Positions 46,586 to 58,940 of a stretch of DNA of 64,000 nt are shown here, piece after piece (position 1 is the first letter of the stretch; every line of letters starts with the position of its first letter). The notes under the pieces are model-generated. The model searched no databases. It saw only the letters and a program-made list of their open reading frames with translations, and was not told the origin of the DNA. Source of the DNA: Cryptomeria japonica (lineage: Eukaryota; Streptophyta; Pinopsida; Cupressales; Cupressaceae); assembly GCF_030272615.1 (NCBI RefSeq), contig NC_081408.1:339542793-339606792 (forward strand). The letters are read 5' to 3'. The position numbers and the translations under genes were made by a program.

Positions 46586-47312
46586 ATGGCAGTGAATATT
46601 TTCAGAAAGGACAGTCCTAAACTTGATGGAACTAATTATGGTATATGAAAGATCAGAATGGAGACACATCTGAACTGCATTGGAAGAGATATATGGGATG
46701 TTACAGAAAATGACTATGTTGGTCCTACTCCGAATCAACCTCATCCACCAACATTGGCTAAAGACTTGGAGAATGATTGCAAAGCAATAAAAGAACTTTT
46801 GAGCGCATTATCAGATCAACAAATCATGGGATTATCAGACCGATCTACTGCTAAATCTATCTAGGATAAATTCATTTAATTAAGGAGATACCATTGTCAA
46901 AATTGCAAAATTGGAATGTTACAGAGTTAGGTATGAAAATTTGAAAATGGAAGAAGATGAAAGAATTTCTACATTTATGGAAAGAGTCAATGAAATTGTT
47001 TTAGGAATACAATGTTGTGGAGGATCTTTAAGTGAATATGAAATTGTTTTGAAAGTTTTAAGAGCTTTTCCAGTGGCTTACAAAATGAAAGTAACTGCTA
47101 TTAATGAGTTAAGAACAATGCCTAATACATCAATATCTAGAGATACCTTGGTTGGAAAACTTTCAACATTTGAGCTTGAGGAATTTGGTCCTGTTGCTAC
47201 AGTCAAGACTGATTTAGCTTTAAAAGCATCATCATCTGCAACATCATCATCATCATCTGAAAAATCTAATTGGAAAGTACTTTATGCAAAAGAACTTGAA
47301 GATATTAGGAGG
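46586..47312 (+). pseudogene. Copia B gag, first part
   Basis: The ATG at 46,586 opens a gag reading (SPKLDGTNYG, then a stop where Trp is expected). The frame 46,658-46,864 has METHLNCIGRDIWDVTENDY, again ending in a stop for Trp. After a small frameshift, 46,911-47,312 has CYRVRYENLKMEEDERISTF and VLKVLRAFPVAYKMKVTAIN, then a Ser-rich linker and YAKELEDIRR. It ends at the CACTA-2 insertion. Gag would form the virus-like particle of the element. Confidence 0.9.
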
Positions 47313-47520
47313 CACTAATACATTTAGTCTAAAATTCCGACGGAGGTTTCTGACGGAGAAGGTATATTGTGATCAAACTTGATTTTTTTTTGAAAAAATG
47401 CCCGATTTCGTTGGAATTCCGATGATAATGCAATGATATTAGGGTTTTTTTAAGAAAAAGTGCCCGTGTTCATCGAAATTCCGACGACTGCGTGCATTAC
47501 TTAAAAAAAAAAGAAAAGAC
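47313..47520. repeat. CACTA-2 left terminal and subterminal repeats
   Basis: The terminal repeat is followed by TTCCGACGGAGG, GTTGGAATTCCGATGATAA and ATCGAAATTCCGACGACTG at about 47,335, 47,410 and 47,476, spaced by A-rich blocks. This is the same layout as the CACTA-1 right end. Confidence 0.85.
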
Positions 47521-47559
47521 CAAGTCATTTCATAAATCCCGCCTCTTTACAAAATCCCA

Positions 47560-47785
47560 CCTCTCATTCATCCCACCTCTGTAGCGAACCTGTGGGTTTA
47601 ATCATGGCGGCCGGGGAAGATTATTGGTGTGACAAACACGGCCACAGTGGGGAATGGGGGAACAAAGTGCCACGGACACAAAGTGCCAAGGGCTGGCACA
47701 TAACCAGCGAGGATGACCGCAAGGGAGCCCAAAATGGGCTATGTAAACGGCGACGCCCGGGCCTCCGTCAACAGCTTTAAGGTGT
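47560..47785 (+). other. GC-rich fragment, possibly a captured exon
   Basis: This stretch is distinctly richer in G, C and CpG than its surroundings. It holds a 62-residue frame (47,592-47,780; contains DYWCDKHGHSGEWGNKVPRT) that runs into a GTGTGTAG sequence. I do not recognise a family. Base composition suggests a captured genic piece, since CpG in old transposons here has decayed. Confidence 0.35.
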
Positions 47786-48149
47786 GTAGGTTGCTTTTCT
47801 TGATTTCTTAAATGGAACCAGTTATGAATATGGGAAATTGCTTCTTCATCTTTCGTTTCTTCAAAATTAAGAATGATGGTAGGATGGCTAGAAGAATACC
47901 CTTCTTCGAATCTTCCACAAAATTGTTCTTCAAAATCTTCTTCTTCACTTCTATATCCCATTTCGATAGATTTCATTGTAAGAATTCTATTTGAGATGCA
48001 TGAGCTACATATACATTAACAAGAAGGTAGTTAAATTGAAAGGTCATGAGTTAGAGAATGAGCTCATAAGTTTGAGCCCTAGATCCTTTGATAGCCTGTA
48101 GACTTCTTCACTAAGTTAAAATTAATTGGGTTGTAGATGCAAGGATATA

Positions 48150-49160
48150 GAATAAAGAAAAAAGAGGACGAACTAGTTCCTTCTTTACTCTCCAAACTAG
48201 GTCCTAACTATACTGTGTTTGCATCTACCTTCTACTCCACCAAAATTGCACCTATAACCATGTGAAAAATATTTTCTCTAGATAACTTCATTTCTTACTT
48301 GACTAGGGAGAAGTATAAGCTAATATAACTAGGCTCATTGAAGTCTTCAAAACCTCAATACCTCCTTTATGGGAATGAGAAACAAAAAAATTTAAGCAAC
48401 AAAGGGGAGTTCAGCAATACACTCCCAAGGATGAGGAGATCAAGAAAGATTAAAAAGATATGAATTCTCCAAAACCAATATGAAAAATTCTTCAAACCAA
48501 GGGAAATCTAAGAAAGAAAAAGTTAAGTGTTCCTTTTGCAAGAAACATGGGAATGATGATCACAAATGTATGAAGTATATTGACTAGCTCTCACATCTTC
48601 TTGAGAAGAACATAGAGGCCCCCTAAATTTATCAAATAATCCTCATCAACTCAATAATATACTAAGGAAAAGAAAAATGTAAAGACAAAACTAAGGGCAA
48701 GGTTCTAGTTGCTATTACATAATCTAGAACTTGGGTTCTTCATAGGTTAATTTTTCTACCTTAGATCCTTATGGTATGTTTAAGTTAATGATACTCTAGT
48801 ACTAATTATAGGGTATGGAACATTTTGAGATATTCTAAGTGTACATTGTCTTTTGGGTAATATCCTATCACTCTATTAGATTACACACAGTGGAGTAGGC
48901 AAGGCTATGGATTTCACACCTAAATAAATACTTACCAAAGAATTGTAGATTAGAAAGCTTATTATAATTAGGATAGTTGAACAAGAATCTTGATTATATG
49001 TCTTCTCATATTTTTCTCCTAATGATCTTGTTCTACCATTGGATGTTTTATGCTCTCATGTATCTAGAGTGGATCAAATATCTGAGAAGTTTGGTCACTT
49101 AAACCTCTGTGTACTTCCATCCACCTTAGTTCATGAGACTTGCTTTGAAAATTTTATCTT
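48150..49160 (+). pseudogene. Retrotransposon gag-protease-integrase relic in CACTA-2
   Basis: Across shifting frames I read gag-like LGPNYTVFASTFYSTKIAP and SLDNFISYLTREKYKLI (about 48,190-48,330). A decayed zinc knuckle follows, CSFCKKHGNDDHKC (about 48,532-48,573), then protease-like TWVL and DFTPK segments. A gag-pre-integrase-like SRVDQISEKFGHLNLC lies near 49,066-49,113. The order is that of plant LTR retrotransposons, and stops are frequent. This is a different family from copia A and B. Confidence 0.6.
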
Positions 49161-52100
49161 CTCCAACTCCTACATCTTTAAAATTACATTTAGTTTTGTG
49201 GGATGTTATGTGTCTTTCATTTCCATCTTTGTGGGATAATAATTTTTCATATATTGCATATTTATTTATTGATTCACAAACTATACATTTGGAGGACACT
49301 ATTGATCATATTCATGTTCTCTTTTATGTTCGTTGATGCTACTTCTTATTGATTCACATCATCTTCTTCATATGTTGTGGGGGATCATTTAAGTCCTCGT
49401 CACAATTAAGATATTGGCCTTCTATATGAATCTCATGAAGGAGTTTTGGCTTCCTAGTTAACTTATTTATTAACTAGTCTTTATTAGTTTACTAATTTGA
49501 AAGAAATTAGGAAAGGTCTAGTACTTTGTAGAGTCACTATAAAAGTTTTAAAGGAAGATTGTGATTTACCTTCCTCTAAATGTGTTACTAGTATAGGGAG
49601 ATCCTCTCTCCTCTACTTCCTTGATCTTGTTGAGACCTATTCATTCTTATAGTATGTAGTTCAGTTAATTCATATATCATACTAAAAACCCCATCTTCAT
49701 TATTTTCATCATTGATCTTTGAGAACAGATTCAAAAAAGTCATATTGTTTATAGAGATATAAGTCTTCTTCTACTACACCCCTCCATGATATTGCATTAG
49801 TCATGTAGACTAATTTAACAATTGTGTTCTTACAAGAGCAATTTGAAGTGATGTGGCAAAGCTTGTTGCAAATATAGTAGATTATAGTTTTGGATCGAGG
49901 CTTGGGATACTTGCACTTGCAAAGGTAAGTGTGCTCGAAGCATGAAAATGATGATGATTAAAGGATCACTTACAAAAAAATGAGTTTGTATTTTTTGTGA
50001 GAGTAATGCTTGTGAGTAAAGGGCTAGCAACCAAAGGGGCCAGTTTAAGGAAAGTAAGGATCACAAGACTTGTTTTATTGCTTAGTAAAATTTTGAATAT
50101 ATTTGTTCTGATTGATGAAATGAATTATTTCAATTTGAGCTATATCAATGAGATGAATCAAAGAACAAGTAGCAATAATTGTTGGTGTAGTAGGGATATT
50201 ACCTAGCTACTTCCACTATTAGGTCATTTTTATGCCTTATCATCTAAGTTTACTTAAGGTATACATAGGATACTTATCACTTTATGTCCAATATCATAAG
50301 ATTAAGATACTTTCATAATCTTATGATATCCTACATGTCTCATCTTGACCTATATAATCAAGGGGTTCTATTTATAATCTCATTCATTCATATTGTAAAC
50401 TTTCATTCATTGATAGGAATATAGTTTATTCGTGTCATATTGATCTTCTCATTTTGTTGTGCTTTCCATTAGACCTCTAGATCTTGGGTGGCTATCTCCA
50501 TAGTCAAATCTTAAAATATTTACCTTTCTAGATTCTATAAAAGAAATGGTTTTATCAAGAATATCATATGGAATAGCTTCTAAATATTTGCATTTGATAA
50601 CAGTATTGTTAGAGCATTTTGCTTTATAGGAAAATAATGTAAACTAGACTTTTTTTTTCAAGCTAAGACAAAACAAAGTAAGGTAGTACAATAATCACTT
50701 TCTCTAAATTGAGATTTTTTGGCAAAATTTTCCAAAAAAATCTCTAAATTAGTCACATAAACATACTTTCTCACTATCTTCTCCTCCATATAACCCCTTG
50801 GATCAAATAAGGGTATAATTTTGAATGCTCTCAAGTTATACATAGTAATATCTTTGTCACATTGTTTTAAGTTTCATATCTCATGGCAGTGGTTACTCTT
50901 GTCATATGATTGCTATTGTGTAGATGGGTCCTTGAGCCCTGGTTTAATCCCATTTTTTTTTTATCTATATCAAAGATATTCTTGGCATCCTCACTCAATG
51001 GTGATCAAGCTCTCCCTACCCAGATTATCCTATCTCTAAATTTGGAAAATGGGTGTAGAAGTTTGAGTATGAGTACTCTTCGGTTATTTGTCATGCTTGT
51101 AAGGAGAAAAATAAGGATGAAACTTTCCCTATTTCCCAGGAGATTCAAAATAATGATTTTAATCAAGGGGGTTCCCCTTTGGATTGTTCAAGGATATATG
51201 ATGCTTTGGGTTCTAATGATGGATGTGCCAATGATATTATGTCCCTTCATTGTCTCAAGAAAATAGGATTTGGAGAGAAGGGTCCTTCCTTTGTGCTCAA
51301 TCAAAGAGCTTTGGATCAATTTTTTAAACCACCCTCATTTTAGGATGGTTCATTTTTTCTTTAGTTATTCTGCCTCTTGTTGTTTTGTTGTTTTGGAGCT
51401 GTTTTGTTTTGTTGTTTTGTTGGGATTAATGCTTCATCTTTCTCTTTGCACAAGGGATCAAGGCCCTTTCAAAATCCATTCTTATCTAATTAAAAACACT
51501 CAATGATGATGGATCATTATAGTCCCCCCTCTATACTTGGATTTAAAAATAGAATGAACTCTAACTACTTGTTTAATTCTAATAGAATATGACATTAGGG
51601 TACCTAGGTAGCATAAGAGGTTGTTCACTAAATTCTTCCACCTTAATGATAGTTAATGTTAAGGATTGAATGAAACAAACTCTTGTTCTTGGATCACCTT
51701 CTTAGCCTCCTATGGAAGTCATTCTTTGTGTGGTCTACCATGACCATAATCAGGGTCTTAATAAATGTATTAGATACTCTCTATTATCAATAAGAGAGTT
51801 ATCATAATATAGTTGTGGCGAGTGGTTACAAATAAGATTAGTGGGTCCATAGTTCCCACTTGGTTTGTACTTAGAAACATTATCATTTCTTAGTTGTATG
51901 GAAACTACAAATTCATGCATCTAGGCAACAATACACACTAGCTATTATATGATTCCACTAATGAGAAAAGCCTAGTCAATCTTATAGTTTGTGGAATTAG
52001 TCATGTCCCTCATATAGGATATCTATATATGGAGTATTCTTGCCTATAGATTACCTATTATTTTGCTTAATAATGTGATTATTTCACATACATCGTAAAA

Positions 52101-53030
52101 GTGCCCTTCTAATATGTTTGTGCATCAATCTTGAAACCATATTTTTATTAACCAACCAATGATAAGAATTATCTTAAACACGCCTCTATATTTGAATCCC
52201 ACTAGCTTTGATAATCAACCATAATAACCTTAACAATGCATCGACGACAATAATGCCTAGTAAATCATCAATTGTCTTAGGTGAATCTAGCCAAAGCTAA
52301 CCCATCAAATCCACTAATCTCCCTTGCATCCCAATCATAAAATTTTATGGTTGTTGGAACAAGATTGGGAGATTGAAGAGATATAACGAACATTTCAACT
52401 TCCAAAATACCGAAGGAACAAAAATAATTAGCTAACACATCTTCTTTTGGAAATTTTTGTATTTAGTTCTTCCTTTGCAAATCAACATACCCTATTTTAG
52501 TTTCCCAAATATTTACTAAATAACTTTGAAGATAAATTGGGAAGAGAATCCATCATATAGATATTTCTTTTCAACAGCCTTAGAGGACATTGTTTTGTCT
52601 ATCATTTATTATAATAGCTAATACCCAATTTTTTTATAAGATAACAAGAAAAACCTCCTCTTCACAAACTATGTTTTCCTTAATAATCCAAGAATGAAAA
52701 AAGGAACCCACATAAAAATTACTTACTCCCTACCATGAAGGCAAAAGAAAATCCAATTTAAAGATAGATGTACCAAAAGGAAAGAAATATTACCTCAAAA
52801 TCTGTCTTGAACTTATACATTGAATCTATACACACGAGAATCCCCTTAATAACTCTCTCACAACTTTCAATGCTAGAAGAATGAGTATTTTCACAAGACT
52901 TTCATACTATGATATTTATATTAAGATTCACTTGCATAGTTTTAGAGTCAAGCTGACCCATTCTCATGAATAGTTTACATGAACCCATCATAAGAATGGA
53001 TCACTTAGTACTCATTTCATCAAAGCGATG
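49161..53030. other. Long stretch without a recognised gene
   Basis: This is interior CACTA-2 sequence. Between 51,050 and 51,480 there is weakly protein-like sequence, with a Cys-His segment ICHACKEKNKDETFPISQE and a Phe/Cys/Val-rich C-terminus. I do not recognise it, and it may be the end of a LINE or another element. Nothing else is supported. Confidence 0.5.
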
Positions 53031-53044
53031 CTCATAGCGGTGAA

Positions 53045-53105
53045 GCATTAGGGATTCCTAGGAGGTCACCCATACTAATACTACTCTAAATCAAGCACGT
53101 TTAAC
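53045..53105 (-). repeat. 5S rRNA-derived sequence
   Basis: On the minus strand, TTAAACGTGCTTGATTTAGA followed by GTAGTATTAGTATGGGTGAC and CTCCTAGGAA closely follows the second half of plant 5S rRNA, including most of the internal Pol III control region. The 5' half of 5S is not recognisable. This fits a SINE3 or Cassandra-type retrotransposon, whose LTRs carry 5S sequence, better than a 5S gene. I did not find a primer site beside it. Confidence 0.8.
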
Positions 53106-53217
53106 CATGTAGATTGTCCCAAGATCAAACCCATTCAACTTGCCACCCCATTTGCAAAACCTTCATCAAGTGGTGTGCCTTATAAACCATTCATTATAGA
53201 GAAACTTTAGCTTATCC

Positions 53218-53480
53218 ATTGACAAGTGGGAGGTGTTGATGTGTTTTTTATGCACATGTGAACATAGAATAAAATACCCAAGAGTATCTTATCCTCTCTT
53301 GAACAAAGTTACTCAAATGCTAGAGATTTGCTTAAGGATCACTTGAGACAACTCCAAGGTTCTGGTATGTCGGGTCACGACGTGTGGATAAACATAGTTG
53401 GTTGATGTGATTGTTGGTATCACAAGGGGACTTACGTTGAATTGTCGAATGCTTGAATAGTTGGAACTTGATCATCTGAT
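53218..53480 (+). mobile_element. LTR-like start after a polypurine tract
   Basis: GACAAGTGGGAGG is immediately followed by TGTTGATGTGTTTTTTATGC, the layout of a copia 3' LTR start. No polyprotein relic precedes it (the 5S-derived piece does), and I could not find the LTR end. It is probably a fragment. Confidence 0.45.
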
Positions 53481-55535
53481 ATTTCAATCTCGCGATGCTT
53501 TTTGTCCTAAATTAAATTGAATTGAAAAAAGGGCAAAAGGTGAAGTGTTAATAAAATCTATTCTAAGGCCTAGACTGTAAGAAGATGGATGAATGATTAG
53601 ATGAAATCCTACTGAGCAAGGTCTCAACATAGGGTTATATGAGATAGGGGTAAGTTCAATAGTGATTTCTCCTCTACAACCTTTGCCAGTTTGTGTGAAA
53701 ATGAGAGCTTGACAACATTCTTTTGCTTTTAGCTAGCTAAATTTTTCAAGAATTTTATCTCTAGATTTAATATTTCTTTTCTTGCATGAATCTATTAATT
53801 TTGAGATAACAGATCTTGCCTTCATGAATTGATCCTAGTTTATCCCTTTAACCCTGATTAACTTATTTAGAGTGTTTAGTTCCATTTTAATCCTTTCTTT
53901 TACAATTAATATTATTAAAAAATTGTATTATTGTTCTAAATTTTGTGGATATTTAGGAGACACAAATAAAATATAAATGTAATCATTCCATATTTTTGTA
54001 GGAGATATTGGAATGAGACTAATAGGAAGAGTAGTAAACATGAGTCACAATGAGCACTTTAGAATAAATCTAAACATTATAAGGAAGAGTAGCTTGGAAA
54101 AATAGAAGCGTAATTTATTTTCCAATATGCAAGATTATTACTTGGGAAAGAATCTTGAAAGAGGATTGAAAATATTCCTTGAGCTAACATTGTCTCACTT
54201 ATCCAAAATTATGAGAAAGGATTCATTAATGAAATGGTCATTAACAAGATGGAGAGAATGATAATTAGGAAGAGATAGATTTCACATGCTACTAGGTGAC
54301 TAGATTGGAGAGAAACTAGAGGCAAATCAATTAGCTTGGCCATGACACAAAGTCTTAGAATATATGCCAACCTTGGTGAATGGAATGAAAATCCCAAACC
54401 ATTAATGAGTGGTGAGATAAGTAAAGACATCTATAAATTTTGTTTTGAATAAAATAAAGAAAAAATGGGACTAAACCCAAGGGAAATGCACATGGAAAGC
54501 ATATGATGAAAATCAAAATAAATAGTTTGAAGATAATATTAGTTACCTAAAGGATATTCCACTTGATTATTTGGTATATCATAACTATTTTGACAAATTT
54601 TGAAACCATTAGAGGTACCTTTTGCTTATGTAGATGAGGCATTCATTCATGTTGAAGTTGTGATAGCTTATTTGCTTCTTTATATACAACAAATTATCCA
54701 TACGAATTATCATATATACTTGTAACCTCCATCCCAAACCACCTATTTCACTCTTCTTCCTTTTTGTACCTCTTTTATTCTTCCATTACCTCTTCGCTTA
54801 CCTAAATTCAATCCAAAACATAGTGTATATAGCATTAAAAAAATTCCATATTTGATTAATATTATCCACAACATATCGAAAAGACAAATACCACACTTAC
54901 TATGTCATCAACCAAAAATAATTTACTTACATATTCAATGAGTTCAATAATGGAGAAACATCCATGTGGTGCTCTACACATGTCCTTGAAGGTTCAAGAA
55001 ATACTTATCCTCTATTGGTCCAAACTTTAAATCACTTTCCATGCATGAAAATAATTGCAACCATACACAATTTCCCACCCAATAGATTCTCTCAAACTAG
55101 TTTACTATCTTAACATAGGGTCAAGGAAAAGCGGGCCAAAATAGGAATCCAAGTGTCTTAAAAGCCTTCAAGACCATAGTGGTGAGGATTGAATTTCTTT
55201 CTTTAGTGGTATCTTTCTCTAGATTAATTAGTTGGGGATTTTATTAGGACATTTTCCTAATTAAAAAATAAATATAAAGACTACATCCCTAAATATTGCA
55301 TTCATAATAGAATAAATTTCTGCAATATTGAGACTAAATTCATAATAGATTTATAGTGATGAATAAAGAAATATTTAAGATTATCAAAAAATGATGTTTT
55401 CTTTCTCCCAACCGTCATTGGATATTGGGTGATCTTTGAGGCATTATGTCAAATAGTTCATGTGCCTTATCTAAGCTTACATATTTTGCATGCATGTGTA
55501 CTTGGGCTGTTGGACTACAACATCTATACTCACTA
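53481..55535. other. Stretch without a recognised gene
   Basis: I see no coding similarity or clear repeat. An open frame at 54,209-54,430 (minus) has no motif. Confidence 0.5.
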
Positions 55536-55797
55536 ATCACATTTGGTTGGAAGTTTCTAAATCCATTTCAAACACATCTTGTGCATATCTTGCAATCATA
55601 GCATTCCATTAGACCACGTTTCTTTGATGCATCTCACTAAACAATTCATGCACTTTCATGTCTATACTTCCACATTTTCTAAACATGTCAAACAGAGCAT
55701 TTCCAACCGTAAGCATCTAATATTAATTGCCCTTGCCTTCTACTTTGATGGAAGCCCATACTCTGTTCCAAAGCTCCCATTTTGGCATAGGTAGAGA
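55536..55797 (-). pseudogene. PPR protein fragment in CACTA-2
   Basis: Read leftwards from 55,797 this gives AKMGALEQSMG-like sequence. After decayed codons come VGNALFDMFRKCGSID and ELFSEMHQRNVV, a stop in place of Ser, and WNAMIARYAQD. This is the same PLS-type PPR repeat class as the fragment in CACTA-1, but a different and more decayed copy. The nucleotide stretch CCAAAATGGGAGCTTTGGAA is shared with 39,306-39,325. Confidence 0.8.
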
Positions 55798-56240
55798 GTA
55801 AGTTGGCAAATAAAACTGATGGAAATGGAAATCTATTTGTTGCATTGATTGCATTGTGAGGACGCTTATGTATTTCATCAATAGCATAAAGCAGGAAAGG
55901 TCATGAGAATATCTCCTCAGGGAGGTATTCTATGATAGCTGCAAGGTAGATGAGAGTTTCTTATGCCATTTGCTTTGTTCTATGCAGTCAAACGTGAGAA
56001 CACTGTTTGAATTCAAATGCTAACGATGATTGTCTTTTTAACAAAAACAGACGGGAAGGGACGTCAAGGGAAGGAATGGGCCCACAACACACCTAAGCAG
56101 TCAAAGCTTAGTGTGTGTTGTTTAAGGCTGCCCCCTTAAGACATCATAATTGATTGGCTCTTCACTCCTAAGACCTTCAAAAGTCTTTAATGGCTTCATT
56201 GAATCCTTTTGTCTTCCAAATGCACCTGCACCAACTTGAA

Positions 56241-56604
56241 TTCTCCTTCAATGCTTGATTACCTGTTCACTTGGAATTGAATTGATTTTATAACTAAGAG
56301 ATCACTTGAATTGTAGGTAGACCCCTTCAAATGACAGGGTAGGTTTCCTTTTATACCTTATATATGTCTTGAAAGCATTTTATCTTGATGTCTTTAAATT
56401 AAAGTACTTTCTCTTCTATCTAGTATTGGTGGAGTAGAGGTTGCATTGCATCATCCTAGGATACATATTTCCGTAGATACAACACAAGTTAAATGTATCC
56501 CAGGTCGATGCAAAGCAACCTCTGCTCTAGAGATCACCAAAAAATAGAGAAAAAAAATTAATTTAATGCCATCAGGATAAAAGTCTTTAATCAAGACAGA
56601 TAAA
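56241..56604 (-). pseudogene. DRM2-like: DRM methyltransferase fragment, duplicate copy 1
   Basis: On the minus strand the frame 56,663-56,451 reads DQLRCLGNAFQIDPVAYHLS, VLIKDFYPDG, then AEVALHRPGIHLTCVVSTEI. This is the region of DRM-type de novo cytosine methyltransferases that runs from motif X into motif I. The rearranged order (X before I) is the hallmark of DRM enzymes and excludes CMT and MET1 families. The SAM-binding motif I (expected FSGIGG-like) is destroyed by small changes between PDG and AEVALHR. The block at 56,241-56,604 is repeated at 57,004-57,379; the coding match continues right to about 56,663. Confidence 0.9.
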
Positions 56605-57003
56605 TGGTATGCAACTGGATCTATTTGGAATGCATTACCCAAACACCGCAATTGATCAGTCACCTTTGAAAAGAAAGTGGTATGATGAAATATTTAGACA
56701 TAAAATAGATGAAATGCACTCCATACTACTGCTACACAATATTTTGGCCAATGATATTTTTAAAATAGTAAAGGAAGGTGTATGGAACAACCAAATTCTG
56801 ATCATTATAAACAATGAATATTTTAAGATCCTTTTATGATATGTAAGTTGAGAATATTTTATGAAAGGTCCCTAAATGAATACACTTTAAACTAATTTTA
56901 ATATACCTTGAAGTGTGCAATATGGAAGGTTTGTATTCTTAATCTCCTACCCATTTCTTAATTTAAAAGATGATATCTTTATTAAATATCTTTATTAACT
57001 TGG

Positions 57004-57379
57004 TTTCTCCTTCAATTCTTGATGAATGCTTGATTGCATGTTCACTTGGAATTGAATTGATTTTATAATTAAGAGATCACTTGAATTGTAGGTAAACCCC
57101 TTCAAATGACAGGGTAGGCTTCCTTTTATACCTAATATATGTCTTGAAAGCATTTTATCGTGATGGCTTTAAATTAAAGTACTTTCTCTTCTATCTGGTA
57201 TTGGTGGAGCAGAGGTTGCATTTCATCGTCCTAGGATACATATTTCCGTAGATACAACACAAGATAAATGTATCCCAGGTCGATGCAAAGCAACCTCTGC
57301 TCCAGAGATCACCAAAAAATAGAGAAAGAACTTTAATTTAATGCCATCAGGATAAAATTCTTTAATCAAGACAGATAAA
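57004..57379 (-). pseudogene. DRM2-like: DRM methyltransferase fragment, duplicate copy 2
   Basis: This is a direct duplicate of 56,241-56,604, starting TTCTCCTTCAATTCTTGATG and ending in GATAAA. It differs by scattered substitutions and a ~10-bp insertion near the start. It includes the same motif-I region (GAGGTTGC, then CATCGACCTGG on the minus strand). It lacks the motif-X part that copy 1 extends into, because the similarity ends at 57,379. Confidence 0.85.
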
Positions 57380-58059
57380 ATTTGAGTTTGATTGTCATCA
57401 TTTACTTTGCCAAATTCTTCACACGTAACTCCTGAATCAATTTCCTACTCACAAGAATTTTATTATGTCTCAAATATAGGGAAATAGAAGGCTTCAAATA
57501 GAAAACTTGAACATGCAACTAAATCCATTGACTAACCAGAAGAACAAAATTAAGAAATGGTTTGATCATCTGAGAGATGTTGTAGACTTGCAACTCACCA
57601 GCTAAGTTTTTGTGGGTAAGATTTTTTTTTGTTTTGGTTATGGTTGTGGTGTTTATAGGGAGACATTTACAAATTTATGTCTATTTTCACCATTTAATGT
57701 TTTATGGGTTTGTAATGGTAATTTAATGTTCTTTCATTATTTTGTATATATTCTTTATAATAGCCTATTATATTGATTTGTTCTATTATGCATAATGGTG
57801 TGGGTCAGACGACTTTGTCATCGGTGCATGAAAGCATTGAACGAGTTCTACTTTTAAAAATTACATGAAACATTTTTAATTTATTTGATTCAATGTTATT
57901 TGCAAAAAATGATTGTCAATGATGTTTCCTTTCTCCAAGAATTGTCTAGGATCTTTCCATTAGATAATATGTAACATCAAATGACTAAATATTTTCATTA
58001 CAAATGCTTATTTTATTTAATTATTATCTGAGCATGAAATAAAATTTATATTTGTACAG

Positions 58060-58896
58060 AAGCAAAACATACATGTTGAAGATTCATGTGCAAGAAAATT
58101 TCCTAAAAGAAAGCAAGCAGGCATTATCTTGAATGACATGGAAACAAGCTCATCAGCTGCCTAGAAGAGAGCTATTGGAGAATGGCGGAGGAAAGTGTTT
58201 AAGGGTGATAAATAGATAGATAGTATGCAATACAAACAATGTCTAGAGTGTCTGATGTGACGTCTCTAATTTATGTCCAGAGGGACTAACTGGTTTTGGA
58301 GTTCCTACGAAACCTATTGGGCCACGCTTGGAGGAAATCAATGTGTTCATGCAAGGAGCACCTTTTTTCTATTATGAGAATGATAATTTTGCACCAAGGG
58401 ATATTTGGAAGTCAATATCCAAAAATTTCTATAGTGTGGAACCAGAGTTGGCAGACTCGAAGTAATTTTCAGCTTTCAGAAGACCAAGAGGTTATGTACA
58501 CAATCTCCCAATAGAAGGGCAATTTCAAGCATTACCTCTCCCCCCCATGACTATTTAGGAAGCAATTCCTTAGACAAAGGACTATTGGCCTCCATGGGAT
58601 CAAAGAAAAAAATTGAATCATAGACTCTAGACAATGTGGTGGTGTCCTTCGTGAAGAACTTTGCACTATAATTGAAAATTCACGAGGGAAACTACAAGAT
58701 AGTGAAGAGAAATACAATCTTGAAAAGTGGGAAGAATGGATCTTGGTTTGGGTGGGGCCAAGTCAGGTGGCTCAGCTAGAGGTTGACGAGATAGAAATCA
58801 TATTAGGATTTGAAAAAGATCACACTCGTGGAACTTCGTGTGCAAGTGATCAATTGTGGTGTTTGGGTAATGCATTCCAAATAGATACAGTTGCAT
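58060..58896 (+). pseudogene. DRM2-like: DRM methyltransferase fragment, left arm
   Basis: After an acceptor-like TTTGTACAG (58,060), the coding-like strand reads KFPKRKQAGIILNDMETSSS, then GEWRRKVFKG, then CPEGLTGFGVPTKP. Next come EEINVFMQGAPFFYYEND, the motif-VI region of DRM catalytic domains, and DIWKSISKNFYSVEPELADS. Then come RGYVHNLPIEGQFQALPLPP and TKDYWPPWDQR. The motif IX-X part (GFEKDHTRGTSCASD, LGNAFQID) reaches the arm end. Frameshifts and stops are frequent. In plants DRM enzymes add methyl groups to cytosine at sites guided by small RNAs. The splice-site-like edge suggests capture of genomic DNA with introns. Confidence 0.92.
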
Positions 58897-58940
58897 GCCA
58901 TCAGGATAAAAGTCTTTAATCAAGACATTACCCATTTGGA

